From contig NZ_JAHEAG010000004.1 in the NCBI RefSeq assembly GCF_018596315.1, positions 372,001 through 436,000 of the forward strand: a stretch of DNA of 64,000 nucleotides, in the 5' to 3' direction. Source of the DNA: Bradyrhizobium sp. SRL28. Its GTDB lineage: Bacteria > Pseudomonadota > Alphaproteobacteria > Rhizobiales > Xanthobacteraceae. Positions 51,855-60,881 of the stretch are shown here, piece after piece (the first letter of the stretch is position 1; every line of letters begins with the position of its first letter). The notes beneath the pieces are model-generated. The model was not told the origin of the DNA, ran no database searches, and saw only the letters and a program-made list of their open reading frames with translations. The translations under genes and the position numbers were made by a program.

Positions 51855-54634
51855 CCTTCAAGAAACTCCTCCAACGTCATGCGGCGAAAGCCTTGTGGGA
51901 CCGCGCTTTCGGGATCGGCGATGCGCGGCGCTTCGGTGATTGCCGATTCCGGAATGACCGGCCGCGATGCACGATCCCAGTCGAGCTCGAAGGCCTGGCG
52001 GTAATACTGGGCGACGTCGCTGTCGTCGAACAGGAGACTCGCATCGCGATTCAGGGTAACCCCGTTGCCGCTCCAGTTGTGGCTACCGACCAGGCAGCGC
52101 TTGCCGTCGACGATCATGCCCTTGGTATGCGTGCTTGGCAGGTGCCGCAGGCACTTGTTCAGGTTGAGCCCGCGCTTCTTGAGATCCTCAGCGCACGGGA
52201 TCCAGGTGCCGTGGTCCGAGCGCAGTATGACCCGCACGGTTTCGATCTCTTTCGACTTTTTGATGAGCGCCTTCACCAGTTTTTCGAGGTTGCCTGCGGC
52301 GCTGTCCTTGAAGGAGTTGATGTAGGGAATCTGGAACAACAGCTCGTCGTCCGCTGATTCGATGAGATCCAGCACGGCGTCGGTATAGACCTTGCCTTTC
52401 TTGTCGGGCGTCAGCAGCGGCTTGACCTTGACGCGACGGTTGATCGTGATCGGATCGAAAATGCGCGATGCCGCGCGCGCTTCCAGTTCGAATGCGACGG
52501 ACTCCTCAATCGCAACGGGAACGTCGACCAGGACGTCCTCGATCACCGCCTCTTCGGTTCCCCCGTTCTCCTTGGAGAACTCCAGATCGGCGAGGATGTG
52601 GCTGCGGTACCGGGTGGCAAGTGTCTTGTTCTTGATCACCACGTGCCATTCACGGTTTCCCTTCTTCGCCCTGATGGCCTGGAGATCGTTGAGGTCAGCG
52701 GGGTCGATATTGGGCTGGCTCGAATTTTTCCAGTTGCCGCTCGACAGCCAGAACCGATCACTGTCATCCACCGTCACCTTGATGTGGTAGGAGTCGGCGA
52801 TCAGGCCGTTCGCCCCCTCCGGCGCGTATATTCGATCAAAGTTGAAATCGTTCGCCCACTTCCGGAACACCGTCTTGCGGTTGAAGTCGCCGTCCTTGAC
52901 GCCTGCCCTGGTGACGCGCGTAGCGTTGTCGATCACCAAGTCCATCTCGACACCGTCTTCAAGCCGCTCCTGAATGGCGTCAGCGATGTGCTCGGCATGG
53001 AATTCGTACATCGAGGACACCATGCGGCCCTGGGCGTTGGCGATGTAGTCCGACAGCACCGACCAGCTACGTTCAGGCCCGACACAGCAGGTCAACTCCA
53101 TCTCTTCATTGACCTGACCAAAGCTGAATTTGGCCCCAGTCCGATCATCGTCGTTGTAAGCGATCGAGGTGACCGCGGCCTCGCTGACGAGGTCCGGGCC
53201 GCCAAGCATGTCGACGATGCCGGCCGTACGGACGTCGACGGGATGGCCGAGATACGCCGCGGGAGCGCGCGCGCGCACCGCCGCGATCTTGTCGGGATGG
53301 GTGACAACATTGACGCAAGCCGTATCGGTGAACTCGCCGTTGCTGACGACGAGGCCGGAGCGGACGGCTAGGATGCCGTCGCCCCGAAAGGCAGCCGCGA
53401 AGCGACGCACCGCGTCCTCAATCGGAGCAGTCTCCGTTGTTGTTGCCAGCGCGATTCCGCCCCCGGCGATCGGGGAGCCGATCGAGACCGTGATCGTGAG
53501 AGGAAGTGTGATCGAGACGGAGGCGGCTTGCCCGGTGGCTGCCAACGCCGCCGGGGGTGGTGCCTGTGTTACGCCGGCAGTTGCCTGACCGCTGCCGCCG
53601 CGGTTGGTTACGACTGTTTCCGGGGTCTCCCACGGTCGGCGTTTCAAATAGTTGCGGATGGTGGAGGCCGGCACGGCATAATTCTCGAGGACATAGGCGC
53701 CGGCGAAATGCAGCGCGACCGCTTTGCCAGTCGCGAGATCGATGACCGCCGAGCCCGAATTGCCCCCAAGCGTGGTGCAATCATGGGTCGCCCAGCCGCG
53801 TGAATTCGGCATCATGACGCCAGGCGCGGCGCGCTTGACGTCGTAGCGACCACCGAACACACGTTCCATCCAGGCCTGATCGGGGATGACATCCTCCCCC
53901 GCCCGCGCCGGATAGCCAATGACGGCCACCGATGTGCCTGCGGCGGCATCGGTGTCGGCAAGCAGGACACGGTCCTGCTGTCCGCCGTCGCTGCTGCGGC
54001 CGATCTTCAGGAAAGCGATATCGGCGACCTGTCGCGACTCGATGAAGATGATGCTTTCGACCGGACTGGCGACGCTCAAGTCGCTGTCCATCTCGTGCTT
54101 CCAGTTCACGGTGGTGACGATCGGATCGCCGAACCGACCAGGCAAGAAGGTGAAGCGGCGGCCGTCGCGGCGGCCGATCAGCTCGGCCACATGGCTATTG
54201 GTCACGACGATGTCAGGCGCGATAAGCCAACCGGTGCCGATGAAGCTCGCATTTCGTGGGAAATTAGCGACATCGATGCGACCGACTAGTGGAATGACGG
54301 GCTTGATGTTGTCGGCCGCAGCCAAGAGCCGCTGCACCATCATCTCCCCATCCGGGGGCTCAATGAACGCCGGCGTGCCCACAACCGTGTCTCCCTTGAT
54401 CGGCACTACCGGCCGACCAGGGCGGACCATCGTTTCGATCGTTATCGGTACATCCAGCGGCGGCGCCGCCTCGGCGACGGCCGCCTCCAATCCCATCACT
54501 TGGCGCGCGGCCGGCTGCATGGCAGCGGTGCGGGCATTGATCGATTTGGCGAGATCCGGATCGAAGCGCTCGAGGTTTTGAAGCCAGTTGCTGATCTTTT
54601 CCGGCGTCAAGCCGAATTGAATTGGATGAGCCAT
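51851..54634 (-). CDS. trypsin-like protease fused to two phospholipase D HKD motifs
   Basis: This 927-residue protein starts with a short helical region (LTPEKISNWLQNLERFD). A trypsin-like domain (about 105-335) has His148 in TNSHV, Asp205 in ADIAFLKIG and Ser294 in GGNSGSAV. A Gly/Ala-rich linker leads to a middle domain (about 403-490, GDGILAVRSGLVVSNGEFTD). A PLD-type region (about 530-890) has HIKVTVDD (His617, Lys619, Asp624) with SSGNW, and a second HTKGMIVD (His836, Lys838, Asp843) with GSHNWSG. There is no signal peptide, so it is probably cytoplasmic. Both active sites look intact. It is the only long frame in the tRNA-Ser island. PLD domains of this kind may be nucleases. A role in phage defence or another conflict is an inference from fusion and context. 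Confidence 0.85.
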   Translation of the reverse strand: MAHPIQFGLTPEKISNWLQNLERFDPDLAKSINARTAAMQPAARQVMGLEAAVAEAAPPLDVPITIETMVRPGRPVVPIKGDTVVGTPAFIEPPDGEMMVQRLLAAADNIKPVIPLVGRIDVANFPRNASFIGTGWLIAPDIVVTNSHVAELIGRRDGRRFTFLPGRFGDPIVTTVNWKHEMDSDLSVASPVESIIFIESRQVADIAFLKIGRSSDGGQQDRVLLADTDAAAGTSVAVIGYPARAGEDVIPDQAWMERVFGGRYDVKRAAPGVMMPNSRGWATHDCTTLGGNSGSAVIDLATGKAVALHFAGAYVLENYAVPASTIRNYLKRRPWETPETVVTNRGGSGQATAGVTQAPPPAALAATGQAASVSITLPLTITVSIGSPIAGGGIALATTTETAPIEDAVRRFAAAFRGDGILAVRSGLVVSNGEFTDTACVNVVTHPDKIAAVRARAPAAYLGHPVDVRTAGIVDMLGGPDLVSEAAVTSIAYNDDDRTGAKFSFGQVNEEMELTCCVGPERSWSVLSDYIANAQGRMVSSMYEFHAEHIADAIQERLEDGVEMDLVIDNATRVTRAGVKDGDFNRKTVFRKWANDFNFDRIYAPEGANGLIADSYHIKVTVDDSDRFWLSSGNWKNSSQPNIDPADLNDLQAIRAKKGNREWHVVIKNKTLATRYRSHILADLEFSKENGGTEEAVIEDVLVDVPVAIEESVAFELEARAASRIFDPITINRRVKVKPLLTPDKKGKVYTDAVLDLIESADDELLFQIPYINSFKDSAAGNLEKLVKALIKKSKEIETVRVILRSDHGTWIPCAEDLKKRGLNLNKCLRHLPSTHTKGMIVDGKRCLVGSHNWSGNGVTLNRDASLLFDDSDVAQYYRQAFELDWDRASRPVIPESAITEAPRIADPESAVPQGFRRMTLEEFLEG

Positions 54635-54679
54635 GTTCTTCTCCCCTTGAACCCTTGTTGATCGTCCAGAGCAAAGGTG

Positions 54680-54961
54680 TCAGTTGTCGACGACACTTTT
54701 GCGAAGTTGCTCGCCTAGGGCTGCCACCGACGCTTCGATCGCTTCGCGGTTGACGGAGCCCGCTTGCTCCCCGACTCGATGGTGGTTTCCGTTACTGGGC
54801 CGGACCTGCGGAGCGTTGCGCCGGCTAACTTGCGGAGCTGACGAGCCGAACCTTGGGTTACTCGTGTCCCCTTTATCTATGATCTCGTGACCGCTGCAGC
54901 CCCCGCGGGAGCCTAGCTCCGCCTGACGCTGGAGCGGTGACGATCAGACCTCAAACCCCAT
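54680..54961 (-). pseudogene. small gene upstream of the protease-PLD gene, broken by a TGA
   Basis: An ATG at 54961 opens MGFEV, then a TGA at 54944-54946 interrupts. The same frame stays open for 87 codons with coding-like sequence (for example REAIEASVAALGEQLRKSVV near the end), stopping 45 bases before the protease-PLD start. No other start codon lies early in the open part. The interrupted reading suggests one nonsense mutation in a small operon gene. The product would be basic, about 93 residues, with an acidic amphipathic C-terminal helix; the family is unknown. It could be non-coding. Confidence 0.4.
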
Positions 54962-55100
54962 TTAGGCGCAACCTAAAATCGAATAAAGAATATTATTCTA
55001 TCGGGCAATTTGCCGGTTCACCGTTCGAGGCGACGATTGCTCGGACGCCTTATGAGTCAGCCGCCAAAGCCCCGGGCGAGAAGCGAGGGAACGTCTCTTA

Positions 55101-55268
55101 ATGGATAAGCTGAGTCTCGAAAGTGTGCGTCACTTCATAACTAGTCGATTTCCGATCGTGACGACCGAGTACCGCATCGCCGGTAGCAAGCTCACGCCGC
55201 TGGACTTCTTTTGCTACTCCATGCTGGCCGCATTGGCGTGCGAAGAGCCTCGGGGCGAGAGACTTTAG
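55101..55268 (+). CDS. 55-residue hypothetical protein in the island
   Basis: The frame reads MDKLSLESVRHFITSRFPIV at the start and LDFFCYSMLAALACEEPRGE near the end. A gaggga site lies about nine bases upstream. It could be an intact small gene or the remains of a longer one. It has no recognisable motif and sits divergent from the protease-PLD operon. Confidence 0.35.
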   Translation: MDKLSLESVRHFITSRFPIVTTEYRIAGSKLTPLDFFCYSMLAALACEEPRGERL

Positions 55269-55299
55269 GCAGAAAAAATGAAGCTCGGTGTGTCGCCGT

Positions 55300-55321
55300 G
55301 TGGTACACGGGGGTGGTACAC
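55300..55321 (+). repeat. tandem gtggtacac repeats near the right attachment site
   Basis: gtggtacac occurs at 55300-55308 and 55313-55321, a 13-base period. Short direct repeats beside an att site often serve as arm-type binding sites of tyrosine recombinases. This reading is inferred from position. Confidence 0.4.
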
Positions 55322-55391
55322 TGACAACGAGCCGGGTTGTCGGCGAGCCTTATTTTTTAGGGTTTTCGGCGTTTTGATTCTGGCCGGTGGG

Positions 55392-55411
55392 GAATCCCTT
55401 CCTCTCCGCTA
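55392..55411 (+). repeat. attachment site, right (copy of tRNA-Ser 3' end)
   Basis: gaatcccttcctctccgcta matches the tRNA-Ser 3' end at 18 of 20 positions. It marks the distal boundary of the island. About 117 bases of non-coding sequence separate it from the beta-lactamase-like pseudogene. Confidence 0.6.
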
Positions 55412-55528
55412 ACCGCTCAGACCCAGCCACTCAGACAACGAAAAACGCCTGGCGTGCCTCGTACCGTGCCAGCAGGCGACTGCCTTCCGAGCCGGCCATC
55501 ACGATCGACCTCTCCGCTGCATCTCAAC

Positions 55529-56691
55529 CTACTGTCGCGCTAACGCCGGGAGGATGTGATAGCGGCCGATCTCATGAGAAAATTCGCCGCGGTTCGCCAG
55601 GAGAAGCAACCCGATCTTTCTCGCCGGCACCAGTCCCACATAGGCCGACGCATTATTGAGACCGCCCGGTTTGTCGATGATGTCGAGGTCGCCAAGATCT
55701 ACGTTTTCCCAAGCCATCGCTTGTCCGAACTCCTGGTCAACATGGAATACCTCGCGCTGGGTTATTCGCAAGGCCTCGCGCAATTGCGGATCGGCCAGGT
55801 TGCCGTCGATGCAGGCGGCCATCAAGGTGACGAGGTCGCGCGCGGAGGAAAACATCTGTCCGGTGCTCGGAAAGTCGAAATAGCCCTGCTGGTTTCCGGG
55901 AGGACCAATCGGCGTGCCCCGGTCGGAATAACCCTGGACGGTCTTCTGTATTAGCTCCGGCGGCATGATCGCACGGTTATCCCGCCCGCGTTCCGGGATC
56001 AGCGTCGAATGCATGCCGAGGGGCGTCAGAATACGGCTTTCGATGAGTTGTCCGATCGGAATGCCGTAGCGGCGCTCAAGTGCGAGCTGGAGCAGGACGT
56101 AGCCTGCGTGACTATAGACGCGCTGCTTGCCGGGCTCTTCGCCGTCGCGCGGCGTCCAGGCGTTCAGCATGTCGACGAATTCGGCCAGGGAGTACGAGGC
56201 GTTTGGCCACGGCGGATGATCGGTCGGCAGCAAGAGACCGGATGTTGGGTCGCGAGCTGGCCGATGGTTATCCGACTTATATAATCGCCGTGCAATTCGG
56301 CGACGTATTTGTTGACGGGGTCGTCCAGCTTCAATTCGCTGCGGAGCACGCCGAGCGCGACCAGCGTTGCCTCGAACAGCTTTCGCACCGAAGCGACATT
56401 GAACAGCGTATCCGACGTGACAGGCCGCCTCTCGGCCTCATCAGCGAACCCGAAATTGAAGAACTGTATATGACCGGCGACGTAAACGGCGGCTGCGACG
56501 CCGCCGGAATGGCCGGTCGTCGTCTCCGGAGCAATGCTCTCCGTCACGATCTCTCGTACGTGCGCGTCCATCTCAGGATCCGCAAGAATGGCTCGCGTCC
56601 AGCCGAGCAGAAACAAGAGCGAGAGCCATAGACCTGCGCTTGAGCGGCGAAGCCACAATCTCGTTGAACCCGCCGCCATACGGACCTGCAT
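55529..56691 (-). pseudogene. class C beta-lactamase-like serine hydrolase, frameshifted
   Basis: The gene runs right to left. The N-terminal part has a signal peptide (GLWLSLLFLLGWTRAILA) and the SxxK motif in VASVRKLFEA, and runs to RITIGQLAT. The downstream part in another frame continues LLPTDHPPWPNASYSLAEF, then VYSHAGYVLLQLALE and DKPGGLNNASAYVG. One missing base near 56245 would restore the standard THTSGL segment. The YxN motif reads YSH here, an extra sign of decay or altered chemistry. Without the frameshift it would be a periplasmic penicillin-binding-fold hydrolase of about 385 residues. Confidence 0.8.
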
Positions 56692-56871
56692 ACGAGATCG
56701 CCGAATGCAGACAAATGAGCCGGCGATCTGAAGGTTGCCTATCGGAAGCCTGCGCACGGCAAGCTAGAAAGCCGCAGTGCGAGAGCCAAATCACTTCAAC
56801 CGGAGACCTGAGCACGATTGTTTGATGAATCCGGGCTTCACACCCTTCCTCTGCCAAACGTGATCCAAGGA

Positions 56872-57591
56872 CTAACCTTCCGCCGCACAAACGAGCTTGC
56901 CTGCATCCCGTTCGGTGATCTCGGCGATCTTGCCGTCGACGATGTGGATGCGGCGGTCGGCGCGGGCGGCCAGCGCTGGATCGTGGGTCACCACGACCAC
57001 CGTCTGGCCCTGGTCCGCGATGTCGCGGAGGATCGAAAACACCTGTTCGGTCGATGCCGTATCGAGGGCGCCGGTCGGCTCGTCGGCCACGATGATCTCG
57101 GGGCGGTTGGCGAGCGCGCGGGCGATGGCGACGCGCTGGCGCTGGCCGCCGGAGAGCGCGTTGGGGCGTTTGTTGGCGTGCTCGGCAAGTCCAAGCGAGC
57201 CGAGCAGAGCAAGGCCGCGCTCGCGCATCTCGCTTTCAGCCATCCTGCCCGCGGCACGCATCGGCAGCAGCACATTGTCGAGCGAGGTGAACTCCGGAAG
57301 CAGGAAATGAAACTGGAACACGAAGCCGCATTTGGTCAGGCGGACATCGGCCCGGTCCGATTCCGACAGTTTCGAGGTCGGCTGACCGCAGATAATGACC
57401 TCGCCTTCGCTGGGCGCATCGAGCAGGCCCAGGAGATAGAGCAGCGACGATTTGCCCGATCCCGACGGCCCGGTAATGGCGACGAATTCGCCCTTGTTCA
57501 CCGCAAGATCGATACCGTTGACGAGGGTGTGCGAAACAGCGCCCTCGATGCGGCGAACCAGCTCCACCGCCTGCAAAGCGACCTCGGTCAT
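56872..57591 (-). CDS. ABC transporter ATP-binding protein (MacB/LolD type)
   Basis: This is a 239-residue ATPase with Walker A GPSGSGKSS, the signature LSGGQRQRVAIARAL, Walker B IIVADEPTGALD and switch His in VVVTHD. Its start overlaps the permease stop by four bases. It is the last gene of the four-gene run Sel1 protein, adaptor, permease, ATPase. The class usually powers outward transport or lipoprotein release through an FtsX-type permease. Confidence 0.9.
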   Translation of the reverse strand: MTEVALQAVELVRRIEGAVSHTLVNGIDLAVNKGEFVAITGPSGSGKSSLLYLLGLLDAPSEGEVIICGQPTSKLSESDRADVRLTKCGFVFQFHFLLPEFTSLDNVLLPMRAAGRMAESEMRERGLALLGSLGLAEHANKRPNALSGGQRQRVAIARALANRPEIIVADEPTGALDTASTEQVFSILRDIADQGQTVVVVTHDPALAARADRRIHIVDGKIAEITERDAGKLVCAAEG

Positions 57592-58826
57592 GATGCTCCC
57601 CGGATGATGTCAACTGGATGCACGCACGTTGCCTTGCGCGCAGGGAAATAGGCGGCCCCGGCGCAGCAGACAAGGGATATGCCGCCGACGACCACATAGT
57701 GCATCAGCGAGTAATAAATCTGCAGCGGAACGGTCGTGCCTGTCAGCGGATTGAAGATCGTGATCTTCGACCAGCCGTAGCAGAGCAGGTAACCGAGAAT
57801 CCACCCGAACAGGATGCCGACCAGGCCGATGATGGCGGCTTCGATGATGAAAATCCGTCGCACCGCATACTCGCGCATGCCCAGCGATTTCATGATCGCG
57901 ATGTCCTGGCGCTTCTCGTGCGTGATCGTCGAGATGATGTTGTAGGTGGCAAAGGAGGATGTCAGCAGCATCGCACCCATCACGGTGAGCACGATGAAAT
58001 CGCGCACGGTAAAGGATGACAGCAGGTCGGCATTGGCTTCCTGCCAGGACACAGATTTGTAGCCGGTCTGCGCTTCGACCTGGGCGGCGACCTTTTGCGC
58101 CAACATGGGATCGTTCAACCGCAGTCGGAGTTGGTTGACGACCCCGCTTTGCCCCATCATGACCTGCGCCGGCCCCATCAGCGAATAGATCTGGCTCTCA
58201 TCGACGCGCTTCAGGCCGGAGCGAAACAGCCCGGCCACCGTCGAATTCAGCTGGATGCCCTGGCCGCCGATCAAGAGGACGGTGTTGCCGGTTTTTACGC
58301 CGAGTTTCTCGGCCAGGGCCTCACCCATGATAATGCCGTTCGGCGCACGTGAAAGGTCGTCGAGCTTTCCTTCACGCATTTGCGAGGCGAGTTTGGAGAC
58401 CTGAACCTCACGGCGGGTGTCGATGCCGCTCAAGGTGATGCCGATGCGCGCGCCGCCGTGATTGATGATAGCGGTGGTCTTCGCCGAGGGAGCCACGTCT
58501 CCAGGTATCCACGAGCGCAGTGAGCTCATCACCGACTCCGGATATTTAATGCCAGGACGTTTGCCGACATTGGCGATGTCGGACATCTGGACCGCGCCAT
58601 ATTCCTGGTCTGCCGGTTGCGTCGGCACGGAGCGCCGCTCGTCCTCGATCGTGATATGCGGCATGGTGTCAACGAGCTGCCGCAGGAAGTCGAGCTGCGA
58701 ACCCTGCATTAGGCCCGCCATCATGATGGTGAAGCCTACCCCCATGGCGACGCCAGCCATACCCACGAGGGTCTGCCGCACCCGGGAGCTGACATGGGTC
58801 CATGCGATGTTGAACAGAAGTTTCAC
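57588..58826 (-). CDS. FtsX-like ABC transporter permease (MacB type)
   Basis: This 412-residue permease has one N-terminal membrane segment (LVGMAGVAMGVGFTIMMAGL), a periplasmic MacB core domain, and three C-terminal segments (FIVLTVMGAMLLTSSFATYN, IIGLVGILFGWILGYLL, YVVVGGISLVCCAGAAYF). This is the classic four-segment FtsX layout. It lies five bases after the adaptor gene. With the adaptor and ATPase it should form a tripartite exporter; the cargo is unknown. Confidence 0.9.
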   Translation of the reverse strand: MKLLFNIAWTHVSSRVRQTLVGMAGVAMGVGFTIMMAGLMQGSQLDFLRQLVDTMPHITIEDERRSVPTQPADQEYGAVQMSDIANVGKRPGIKYPESVMSSLRSWIPGDVAPSAKTTAIINHGGARIGITLSGIDTRREVQVSKLASQMREGKLDDLSRAPNGIIMGEALAEKLGVKTGNTVLLIGGQGIQLNSTVAGLFRSGLKRVDESQIYSLMGPAQVMMGQSGVVNQLRLRLNDPMLAQKVAAQVEAQTGYKSVSWQEANADLLSSFTVRDFIVLTVMGAMLLTSSFATYNIISTITHEKRQDIAIMKSLGMREYAVRRIFIIEAAIIGLVGILFGWILGYLLCYGWSKITIFNPLTGTTVPLQIYYSLMHYVVVGGISLVCCAGAAYFPARKATCVHPVDIIRGAS

Positions 58827-58831
58827 GGCGG

Positions 58832-60037
58832 CTACCGGCTGTTGCTGATGATGTTGCGACGCGCGTCATTGACGACGGAATCGATGTGGGCGGTCATTGC
58901 TGCCGAAATCACTGCATCGTCGGGATCTGAAGGCGCTGTGGTGACCGAGGCGACCACGGCAGCCTCGGGTGTTACGCCCGGCTGATCGGTCGGCTCACTC
59001 ACGGCCGCAGGCTCCACGGCTCTGGTCAGGCTGTTGTCGATGCGAATCCTGGCTCCGTCAGCGAGATCCGTGCGTGCGGGCGAAAGCACAGGGTCGCCCT
59101 TGGATACGTCGCCGATGATCTCGGTGTTGCGGCTGCCGCGGATGCCGACTTTGATGGGCACACGTCTGATCCGGCCGTCATCGATGATCTGAACAGAATC
59201 GCCTGTGACGGCTTCTGCCGGCACGACGATCGCCGCCTGCTTCTCGCGGAAGATGATATTGACCTCGACCGACATGCCAATCCGCAGCGGCGTATCCTGT
59301 GGCAGCCGCAAGTAGACGCGGAAGGTCTTGCGGGTCGGGTCACCCTTGGGCGTGATCTGGGAGACGTTGGCGCGCAGGGCCCGTCCGGGGAAAGCCTCGC
59401 TTCGCAGAAAAGCCTTCTGGCCAGACGCGATGCGGTTGATCTCCTCCTCATTGACTTCGGCAACGACCTGCATCGGGGCAGGCGGTCCCACCCAGAACAG
59501 GACATCGGTGGGACCGGCGATCTCGCCGACCTCGCCGTCGCGCCGCAGCACCATGCCGTCGAGCGGAGCTCGCAGCAGCAGCGAGTCGAGGTGCACCTTC
59601 TGCGCGGCGATCCGCGATTTTGCTTCCTCGAGCTTGGTCCAGCGCTGCTCGTACTCGGTACGCGCGGCGTCGTTCTTGTCGCGATCCTTCTCGGCGCGCG
59701 CCAGGTCGCGTTCGAGCTGGCCGCGATTGATTTCCATCTGATCGAGCGCGCTGCGCTCCTCGGCGTCGTCCTGGCGGCCGAGGACCTGGCCGGCCCTGAC
59801 CACCTGTCCCTCGCATCTGCAAAGCTCGACCAGCCGGCGGCGCTGCAGCGGCACCACTTTGGCCCAGCGCTCAGGCTCGACGGTGCCTGTTCCGTAAACG
59901 GCTTCGGAAACCGGCGCGACGCTCGCAATCCCGGTGGTCACCAACGGCGGATGAAGGAAACGGGAATAGCCGTAATAGCCCGCCCCTGCTGCTGCGATCG
60001 CCAGAATTCCGGTTGCGACGAGATGATGCAATTTCAT
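58832..60037 (-). CDS. periplasmic adaptor protein (HlyD/MacA-like)
   Basis: This 401-residue membrane-fusion protein has an N-terminal anchor (VATGILAIAAAGAGYYGY), then a barrel-sandwich region (GTGTVEPERWAKVVPLQRRR with GQVVRAGQVLGRQDD). A helical hairpin follows (MEINRGQLERDLARAEKDRD onward), then the second half SLLLRAPLDGMVLRRDGEVG, and a beta-barrel ending with DGRIRRVPIKVG. The Ala/Thr-rich C-terminal tail after residue 330 is unusual. The start at 60037 follows aagggga. It should bridge the permease to an outer-membrane channel, which is not encoded here. Confidence 0.88.
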   Translation of the reverse strand: MKLHHLVATGILAIAAAGAGYYGYSRFLHPPLVTTGIASVAPVSEAVYGTGTVEPERWAKVVPLQRRRLVELCRCEGQVVRAGQVLGRQDDAEERSALDQMEINRGQLERDLARAEKDRDKNDAARTEYEQRWTKLEEAKSRIAAQKVHLDSLLLRAPLDGMVLRRDGEVGEIAGPTDVLFWVGPPAPMQVVAEVNEEEINRIASGQKAFLRSEAFPGRALRANVSQITPKGDPTRKTFRVYLRLPQDTPLRIGMSVEVNIIFREKQAAIVVPAEAVTGDSVQIIDDGRIRRVPIKVGIRGSRNTEIIGDVSKGDPVLSPARTDLADGARIRIDNSLTRAVEPAAVSEPTDQPGVTPEAAVVASVTTAPSDPDDAVISAAMTAHIDSVVNDARRNIISNSR

Positions 60038-60053
60038 GGTGCGTCCCCTTAAA

Positions 60054-60794
60054 TCAGAAGCCAAATCGCTTGCGCAGGTTCGGCGGAACCTGGTCGAGCA
60101 GATCGCGAGCATCATCTCGCTTTGCATTCTTCACTGGCGGTACCGACGTGACCTTGGGGGATGCCGGCAATACCGTGACGTTGGATGACGCGGGCTGCGA
60201 GACCACAGACGACGGCTGGGCTGCGGGCGCTGCCTGCACGATCGCCGGCGGGGGCGGGGGTGGGGGCGCAGCCACCGCGGGCTGGTCCACGTCTCCAGCT
60301 CTTTCGATATGCGGAGACTTGCCTGCACCAGCAGTCCGAACGGCGCGCCAGGCTCTTGCGGCGACCACGGCACGGCCGATCTCGTCGCTCGTCATCCGCT
60401 TCATGAGCAGCGACATCAGTTGCCGCGCACCGTTGCGGTCCTCATCGACTTTGCCCGCCGAAGCGACGATATAGGCCCAGCTATAGGCCTTCACATTATC
60501 CTTTGTTATGCCGCGCCCGCTCGCATAGAGGCCGGCAACGATCAGCATGGCGTGGGAGTGCCCCTGGTCGGTAGCGCGCGAGAACCAGCGAAATGCCTCC
60601 TGGTCGCTACGCGGACGACCGACACCTGCTGAATGGAGCGCTCCAAGATAGAACTGGGCATCATCATCGCCCGCTTGCGCCGCCTGCTCGTAGCGAGTGG
60701 CCATTGCCCGATCGGACGCGGCGTCGGCAAGAGCAGGGCGGAGGTTGATCGGCGCGACGAGACAGCAAGCAACAACCACAACTGCTCGCGCCAT
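60054..60794 (-). CDS. secreted Sel1-repeat protein
   Basis: This protein of about 246 residues has a signal peptide (MARAVVVVACCLVAPINLRP) and Sel1-like repeats: ATRYEQAAQAGDDDAQFYLG, then EAFRWFSRATDQGHSHAMLI and AYSWAYIVASAGKVDED. A Pro/Ala-rich tail (APPPPPPPAIVQAAPAAQ) and a basic C terminus follow. An in-frame ATG at 60881 would add 29 residues. It is 16 bases upstream of the adaptor gene, so it is the first gene of the exporter operon. Sel1 proteins are often scaffolds; a link to export or the envelope is inferred. Confidence 0.8.
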   Translation of the reverse strand: MARAVVVVACCLVAPINLRPALADAASDRAMATRYEQAAQAGDDDAQFYLGALHSAGVGRPRSDQEAFRWFSRATDQGHSHAMLIVAGLYASGRGITKDNVKAYSWAYIVASAGKVDEDRNGARQLMSLLMKRMTSDEIGRAVVAARAWRAVRTAGAGKSPHIERAGDVDQPAVAAPPPPPPPAIVQAAPAAQPSSVVSQPASSNVTVLPASPKVTSVPPVKNAKRDDARDLLDQVPPNLRKRFGF

Positions 60795-60881
60795 GGCCGA
60801 TGAAATCGCGTAACGAAATCCTGACCGCAATGATCGGTGCGCGACAGGATTGATCGATCGGAAATTTGAGATGCGCCACAT

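Larger units (their letters stand above)
51019..55411. mobile_element. small decayed genomic island at tRNA-Ser
   Basis: The island is bounded by the tRNA-Ser 3' end and its imperfect copy at 55392-55411. It contains a subtilase remnant, a protease-PLD gene, a nonsense-broken small gene and a 55-codon frame. No integrase is visible, so the island can no longer move by itself or was trimmed after insertion. Its GC is visibly lower in places (for example 54960-55030) than that of the flanking housekeeping genes. Confidence 0.5.
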
